Shown here piece after piece: positions 13,865 to 17,295 of a DNA stretch of 17,295 nt. The notes under the pieces were generated by a model. The model was not told the origin of the DNA, searched no databases, and saw only the letters and a program-made list of their open reading frames with translations. Source of the DNA: an uncultured bacterium (GTDB taxonomy: Bacteria > Verrucomicrobiota > Kiritimatiellia > RFP12 > UBA1067); NCBI GenBank assembly GCA_902779075.1, contig CACZAK010000208.1:1-17295 (forward strand), given 5' to 3'. A program made the position numbers and the translations under genes. Every line of letters starts with the position of its first letter. Position 1 is the stretch's first letter.

Positions 13865-14399
13865 CCCCCGTCCTGTACAGATGCGAAAGGCCCGCATCAT
13901 GCAAGAACCTCACGACATCCTGCTCCGTTACCTTCTTTGAGGGCATCTCGATCTTCCGCTCGAATGGCTTCCCCTTTGGAGTCTTCGCGCTTACGACAAA
14001 GTAGCGCCTGCCGTCAATGGTCTGAAAACACAGCGAACTGATCAGCTCCACCTTGATACAACTTGCACTGTTCCCACGAACAAAACAAATATTGCTGGCG
14101 CGAATTACAACACCCAGCGGACAAAGCGCATACAGATACGGCATGACCATAAACAGCAGGACACAGCCAAGAGGCAAGACGAAAATGTTCCGTCTCATCA
14201 GCGCAAGAACTTGCTCGTCCAGCGCGACATGCTGAATGTACAGATATACACCGCCAAGCACAATGGCAGGCAAGACTGCGCAATACAAAAGCATCTTCCA
14301 CACCGGCGGATATTCTCTGCGAATCTCCGCTGCACAACTCCTGACCTTGGTCCACGACCATGGTTCGCTCCATTCCATCTTAGGCCCAAACAATCCCAT
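13857..14399 (-). CDS. Two-TM membrane protein with cytoplasmic tail (180 aa)
   Basis: The start at ATG 14399 (MGLFGPKMEW) is set by a strong AAGGAAGGAGG site nine bases upstream; the longer open frame to 14504 lacks one. Two hydrophobic helices lie near residues 36-56 (MLLYCAVLPAIVLGGVYLYIQ) and 71-93, and then a beta-rich stretch with ASNICFVRGNSASCIKVELISSLCF and DGRRYFVVSAKTPKGKPFERKIEMP, a layout like bacterial PH-domain membrane proteins. A similar two-helix plus beta-domain layout is present in the membrane part of the 5-FCL fusion across the convergent junction. No family is assigned. Confidence 0.75.
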   Translation of the reverse strand: MGLFGPKMEWSEPWSWTKVRSCAAEIRREYPPVWKMLLYCAVLPAIVLGGVYLYIQHVALDEQVLALMRRNIFVLPLGCVLLFMVMPYLYALCPLGVVIRASNICFVRGNSASCIKVELISSLCFQTIDGRRYFVVSAKTPKGKPFERKIEMPSKKVTEQDVVRFLHDAGLSHLYRTGDG

Positions 14400-14427
14400 G
14401 CGATCCAGCCTCCTTCCTTCGCGGCTC

Positions 14428-14574
14428 CTATATGCAGGAAACCCTTCCAAGAAGGAACTCCCACAAAAAGCGCGTCCATACACTTTCCCTACTCGGCATG
14501 ACAAGCGGCGCGACTTCTCCCGCCTTCGTACGCCACTCCAACTCCTTTATCGGCTCAAAGTCTCTGCCCGTCAT
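14428..14574 (-). CDS. Small protein, 48 aa, coupled to the upstream gene
   Basis: ATG 14574 overlaps the TGA of the 14571-15290 gene (ATGA) and opens a 48-codon frame, MTGRDFEPIKELEWRTKAGE...VWTRFLWEFLLGRVSCI, ending at TAG 14430-14428. The next gene starts 28 bases further on with a strong ribosome site. The overlap matches the style of other pairs in this window, which supports a real gene; the basic, aromatic C-terminal helix could be membrane-associated. No homologue is known to me. Confidence 0.6.
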   Translation of the reverse strand: MTGRDFEPIKELEWRTKAGEVAPLVMPSRESVWTRFLWEFLLGRVSCI

Positions 14575-15290
14575 TCCCCTATCTCCACCTTTCCATTTAC
14601 TACCTTAAACTTGCAACCGACAGAATGGCAGACATTTGTCAGGACTTCCCACGCGGTCGTCGTCTCGCCGGCGCCGGGACAGGGAGTCAACGGATGTTGA
14701 TTCACATTCGTCTTTTCCGGCCCTATCTTCGCGGCAGCGGACTCTTTACAGATGAACTTGATTCCGCGCTTCTCCTGCAGAGCGCCAGGGTCGTCAAAGT
14801 CTTTTGTTGCATGGCTCATATACGCGGCAAAGTCCTTCATCGTGGCAGGAGCGCAAAACGACACTTCAGGCATTCTGATCGCTTTTAGACGGCGAACCGT
14901 CTCCGCATGTCTCCAACACCATGGACGCGGCCATGCCCTCTGAAAACGTCCGTTATCACCTTCGTCTAGTGCCTTGTCGAAAAGACGGCCTTCAGAATCA
15001 TACACGAATACTGCACTACCAGAAGCGAGAAAGCGACACGGCTTGAGCACGACAAAGGTGAAATTCGTTCCTCCTCGCTCGTAGGCGACCGTGCCGGTAA
15101 TGTCGTCCCTCTCTGCGTCCATCAAGGCTTTCATGTTCGGATAGGAGCAATAGCGGCTAAACCTCTTACATCCGGGGATGTCTAGCAAAAGACTCATCAC
15201 GGCAAGCAAGACAAAAACGCCAATAATGGCCAGCACGACTTTTGCCACGCCAAACACAACTTTTGCCCAGGCGATAAAAACTTCCTTCAT
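14571..15290 (-). CDS. Membrane-anchored protein with STN-like C-terminal module (239 aa)
   Basis: Start at ATG 15290, overlapping the stop of the 91-residue protein (ATGA); a TTG two codons upstream is less likely. An N-terminal anchor spans residues 11-38 (VVFGVAKVVLAIIGVFVLLAVMSLLLDI). The middle domain (ERGGTNFTFVVLKPCRFLASGSAVFVYDSEGRLFDKA) is beta-rich and unrecognised. The end, RGIKFICKES...TTTAWEVLTNVCHSVGCKFKVVNGKVEIGE, follows the pattern of short secretin/TonB N-terminal (STN-like) modules, in which a strand-helix-strand unit ends in 'x-V-x-NGKVxI'. That assignment is from pattern only. It probably faces the periplasm. Confidence 0.75.
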   Translation of the reverse strand: MKEVFIAWAKVVFGVAKVVLAIIGVFVLLAVMSLLLDIPGCKRFSRYCSYPNMKALMDAERDDITGTVAYERGGTNFTFVVLKPCRFLASGSAVFVYDSEGRLFDKALDEGDNGRFQRAWPRPWCWRHAETVRRLKAIRMPEVSFCAPATMKDFAAYMSHATKDFDDPGALQEKRGIKFICKESAAAKIGPEKTNVNQHPLTPCPGAGETTTAWEVLTNVCHSVGCKFKVVNGKVEIGE

Positions 15291-15562
15291 AGCCAACCTT
15301 CCTTGCCGCTATTCTCTCCATCTCCCCGCATGGCAGACAATCGCATCCCCCCAACGCGCCAGAGGAAAAGCCCAGAGGAACAAAGAGCGCCGAGAGTGTC
15401 GCAGAGGATGTCCTTCTGCGCGTCCCATACGTCGCCCTGCGAGCCGAGGAACGCCGCGCCCGCCACGCACACAAGCGCGGCAACCATCCGCCGCTCCCAC
15501 TTAAGTGGTCGATATCCCTTTGCATACTGTTCGCCCATTGACATTGACCTTTTGCTATTCAT
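15287..15562 (-). CDS. Small two-TM protein (91 aa)
   Basis: The ATG at 15562 lies three bases after the hipT stop. Internal ATGs (MSMGEQYAKGYRPLKWERR) are alternatives. Hydrophobic stretches near residues 26-41 (MVAALVCVAGAAFLGS) and 54-71 (CDTLGALCSSGLFLWRVG) suggest two membrane passes. No family is recognised. Tight spacing behind hipT and a coupled stop with the next gene place it in the same operon, although such genes are not part of known HipBST systems. Confidence 0.7.
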   Translation of the reverse strand: MNSKRSMSMGEQYAKGYRPLKWERRMVAALVCVAGAAFLGSQGDVWDAQKDILCDTLGALCSSGLFLWRVGGMRLSAMRGDGENSGKEGWL

Positions 15563-15565
15563 TGA

Positions 15566-16456
15566 TTACTGTGCGATGGCTTTCAGTCGGTCGGCGAACT
15601 TGGCGAAGTAACGCGACTTCGCCTCTGCGGAAAGGCGTGATGCATCGATCATTCCTTCAACCGCTCTTCTGCGGGCATGAAAGAGTGCGATCATTCCGCG
15701 CACCTCGTCCTCAAAAACGCCGAACGCCGCGCCAAGCTCGATGAAGTCCGCAGATGAATAGAAGCCCAGCGTTTCGTATGATGGCGTGAAATGTCCGTCG
15801 GCGAAGAAGTCCAGCCCCGTCGCCGTCGGCTCGTTCGGGAAATGCACCGCCGTGTTCAGGAGATCGTATGCCGGCGTGAGGATATAGTCGCCCTGTTCGC
15901 TTCGGTAGAGCGAGAAGTTCTTCAAGTGCGCGTCGCCGTTTGCGAAAACGTAGTTGAAGAGAATGAGGAAGAACACCTTCGGGTTCTCCACGGCCGCCGC
16001 CGGACAGAACCTGCGCATCAGTCCCGCCAGTTCTTCATAGCTCGCGTCGTACTTGTAGTTCTCGCCATGCGTTTCGGACGTCCGCCCCGAGAGCTGGCAG
16101 AAATCCTCCTGCTGCACGCGCTCGCCGTCGCGCCGGTCGAAGCGCCGCGTGAGATAGGCGTATTCGCCGTCCTCCATTTCGACAAGTTCGTGCTCCGCCG
16201 TTCTGACCCGAAACACCTTCTCCGCGATGTCCATCGTGAGCGCCTCGTTCGCCGGAATGTCCGACGCAAGTTCCGCGTACGTGTTGCGGGGGACGGGTTT
16301 CAGAATGTAGTCTCCGCCGGACTCGACAACGGCGAATCCGCCACGGATGCGCTTCAGCTGCACCTTGTCCTGCACACCTGAAATGGACGCGCGGCGAGTC
16401 TTCTCCCTGTTGGCGGGGAGGTTTAGGTCAGACGCCGAGAAGTCAACCCTTAACAT
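15566..16456 (-). CDS. hipT: HipT-type serine/threonine kinase toxin
   Basis: A 296-residue HipA-family kinase lacking the N-subdomain 1, which is encoded separately upstream. It has the SISGVQDK segment (residues 24-31) in which the SIS serines match the HipT autophosphorylation motif, ILKP with Lys53 for ATP, RRFDR, QEDFCQLSGR, the catalytic loop NGDAHLKN (Asp175) and the metal-binding PAYDLL (Asp198). In E. coli O127 HipBST, HipT phosphorylates tryptophanyl-tRNA synthetase and is neutralised mainly by HipS. The catalytic residues visible here are intact, so it is probably active; its target is not known. It overlaps hipS by 14 bases. Confidence 0.9.
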   Translation of the reverse strand: MLRVDFSASDLNLPANREKTRRASISGVQDKVQLKRIRGGFAVVESGGDYILKPVPRNTYAELASDIPANEALTMDIAEKVFRVRTAEHELVEMEDGEYAYLTRRFDRRDGERVQQEDFCQLSGRTSETHGENYKYDASYEELAGLMRRFCPAAAVENPKVFFLILFNYVFANGDAHLKNFSLYRSEQGDYILTPAYDLLNTAVHFPNEPTATGLDFFADGHFTPSYETLGFYSSADFIELGAAFGVFEDEVRGMIALFHARRRAVEGMIDASRLSAEAKSRYFAKFADRLKAIAQ

Positions 16457-16757
16457 ACACCGCTCCTATCGCTCCGTACGCGCTCGTCTCGAGGAGGCGC
16501 GTGAAGTGGTCGTTTTCGTCGATGTGCAGTTCGCGGCACTGGCGCTCCTTCTGCGCGCCCTCGGCGAGCAATCCGAAGAAGAACGAGAAAAGCACCTTTG
16601 AACGGTACTCGCGCTGCGTCTTGGGAAGGGTCGCCGATATGTCCGGCATAGAGGAGTCGGCAAAGTAGAGCGGATCATAGCGGAAGAGGTACCCGTCGTC
16701 GTCCTTGACGAGCGTCCCTGCCGGGATGTCGCGATAATACACGGTTCCGCTCTTCAT
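16443..16757 (-). CDS. hipS: HipS-type antitoxin (HipA N-subdomain 1 homologue)
   Basis: A 104-residue stand-alone protein equal to the N-terminal subdomain of HipA: AGTLVKDDDGYLFRYDPLYF, SATLPKTQREYRSKVLFSFFFGLLAEG, then FTRLLETSAYGAIGAVYV. In classical HipA this domain is the first ~100 residues of the toxin; here it is a separate gene between the regulator and the kinase, the order hipB-hipS-hipT. In the studied system HipS, not HipB, is the antitoxin. It overlaps hipB by ATGA and hipT by 14 bases, favouring balanced production. Confidence 0.88.
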   Translation of the reverse strand: MKSGTVYYRDIPAGTLVKDDDGYLFRYDPLYFADSSMPDISATLPKTQREYRSKVLFSFFFGLLAEGAQKERQCRELHIDENDHFTRLLETSAYGAIGAVYVKG

Positions 16758-16951
16758 ACGCCAACCCTCACCTTGAAGCCTACGGTTTCCGCCACCTTGA
16801 CAAGCGTGTCGAGCGTGACATTGCCCTCACCCGTCTCAAGATTGGAGAGAGTATGCACCGAAACACCGCTCAACTTCGCCAGCCTCGCCTGCGTGATGTC
16901 GAGCGTGTCGCGCCTTTCCGCTATCGCCTTGCCTATCTCTGATTTATTCAT
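16754..16951 (-). CDS. hipB: HipB-type regulator of the HipBST system
   Basis: A 65-residue Cro/C1-type helix-turn-helix protein: IGKAIAERRDTLDITQARLAKLSGVSVHTLSNLETGEGNVTLDTLVKVAETVGFKV. HipB binds operator DNA and the HipS-HipT complex and represses the operon. The ATG at 16951 is only 8 bases downstream of a TATAAT box, so the transcript is probably leaderless or nearly so; no ribosome site is present. An inverted repeat overlapping the promoter is a plausible operator. It shares little sequence with the HipB-like protein at 11401. Confidence 0.9.
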   Translation of the reverse strand: MNKSEIGKAIAERRDTLDITQARLAKLSGVSVHTLSNLETGEGNVTLDTLVKVAETVGFKVRVGV

Positions 16952-16959
16952 CGAAATGA

Positions 16960-16990
16960 ATTATACTCTTTCCCTTGCCGTAACGCAAGG
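16960..16990 (-). promoter_or_regulatory. hipBST promoter with overlapping inverted repeat
   Basis: The minus strand has TTGCGT (16988-16983), 17-base spacer and TATAAT (16965-16960). CCTTGC at 16973-16978 and GCAAGG at 16985-16990 form a perfect 6-bp inverted repeat with a 6-base gap over the -35 and spacer, the usual place for autorepression by HipB. Confidence 0.55.
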
Positions 16991-17087
16991 CGATTTTCCG
17001 CGAAATATTCAATATGGTGAAAACAAAAGCATGGGGACAATACCGAACTACCACCTACGACAACGCTTCCTGGCAAGACTTGCAGTT

Positions 17088-17295
17088 TTATGGAATACGG
17101 TAGTGACCGGTTAGGGGATAGGCAAAAAGGACGTCTTCCTCCTGCGTGCCCGAGCCGATGTTGTGCAAGGCAAGCGGAACGCCCGCCGCCGATTTCTTGT
17201 CGCTGACGATCATTATGTGCGGCAACTTTCCGCCAACCATGACCGTCACGATGTCGCCAGGCTTGTAGTCCGCCGCATTCTTGGACACGGGCAGC
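17088..17295 (-). CDS. DUF1287 family protein, C-terminal part (continues from base 1)
   Basis: This is the carboxy end of the DUF1287 gene that begins at 420. It carries YKPGDIVTV, the PHIMIVSD segment with the presumed active-site histidine, and the family-typical ending HNIGSGTQEEDVLF...GHYR followed by TAA at 17090-17088. The first 61 bases in reading direction duplicate bases 61-1, so the real continuation is 17234-17088. Read alone from a GTG at 17288 it would look like a 66-residue ORF, but that is a truncation caused by the window ends. It converges on the region upstream of hipB. Confidence 0.92.
   Translation of the reverse strand, partial: LPVSKNAADYKPGDIVTVMVGGKLPHIMIVSDKKSAAGVPLALHNIGSGTQEEDVLFAYPLTGHYRIP
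17235..17295. repeat. Terminal direct repeat, right copy (circular overlap)
   Basis: This is the second exact copy of bases 1-61. It encodes the LPVSKNAADYKPGDI part of the DUF1287 protein on the minus strand, the same residues encoded by the left copy. It should be collapsed with the left copy when the circle is drawn. Confidence 0.95.

Noticed and set aside
15791..16381. 196-codon plus-strand frame opposite hipT
   Set aside because: It is a codon-bias shadow of the kinase gene, Arg/Val-rich with no motif.
17014..17103. 29-codon plus-strand frame (MVKTKAWGQYR...) between hipB and the DUF1287 end
   Set aside because: No ribosome site or family match, and it overlaps the end of DUF1287; it could be a gene fragment but there is too little to support it.
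1..17295. Terminal repeats as phage or transposon ends
   Set aside because: They are direct, exact, coding and in frame with each other, with no transposase or phage genes; circular overlap explains them better.

Overview
This window reads as a gene-dense bacterial accessory segment, and probably as one whole small circle. Bases 1-61 are repeated exactly at 17235-17295. When the two ends are joined through this overlap, a DUF1287 gene that is cut in two by the window ends becomes one continuous 188-residue reading frame. That implies a circular molecule or circular assembly path of 17,234 bp. I find no replication, partition, mobilisation, integrase or transposase gene, so plasmid status is not established. 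AAGGAG-type ribosome sites, lipoboxes, SecD-like and Sel1 proteins point to a Gram-negative bacterium. A member of the Verrucomicrobiota/Kiritimatiellota/Lentisphaerota group is my guess, with low confidence.

Almost everything is on the minus strand. Region A (11249 down to 1, then across the join to 17088) is an array of secreted, lipoprotein and membrane proteins: a 374-residue exported protein, a lipoprotein with a carboxypeptidase-regulatory-like domain, a 51-residue lipoprotein, a membrane-anchored SecD P1-head protein, a frameshifted AbiEi-Fic gene, a Sel1-repeat protein, small membrane proteins, an LQIG-repeat protein, several unknown lipoproteins, a DUF2281-PIN antitoxin/toxin fusion remnant, a cysteine-rich secreted protein and DUF1287. 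The notable pattern is that unrelated mature proteins start with a few near-identical DNA modules: M(K/R)PFARI, M(R/E)KLTKAI and MKK-x-x-x-AVG signal peptides with flanking leader DNA. Orphan copies of these modules sit between genes. This looks like N-terminal signal-cassette duplication and shuffling.

Region B (11341-13321, plus strand) holds a HipB-like regulator followed by a 24-codon remnant instead of a kinase, then a 5-formyltetrahydrofolate cyclo-ligase fused to a large membrane domain. Divergent promoters separate regions A and B.

Region C (16951 down to 13367, minus) is an operon starting with a tripartite HipB-HipS-HipT toxin-antitoxin system, followed by a small membrane protein, a membrane-anchored protein with an STN-like tail, a 48-residue ORF, a two-TM protein and a 3-methyladenine DNA glycosylase. 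At least nine gene pairs in the window are coupled by 4-nt ATGA overlaps, so the blocks behave as tightly packed operons.
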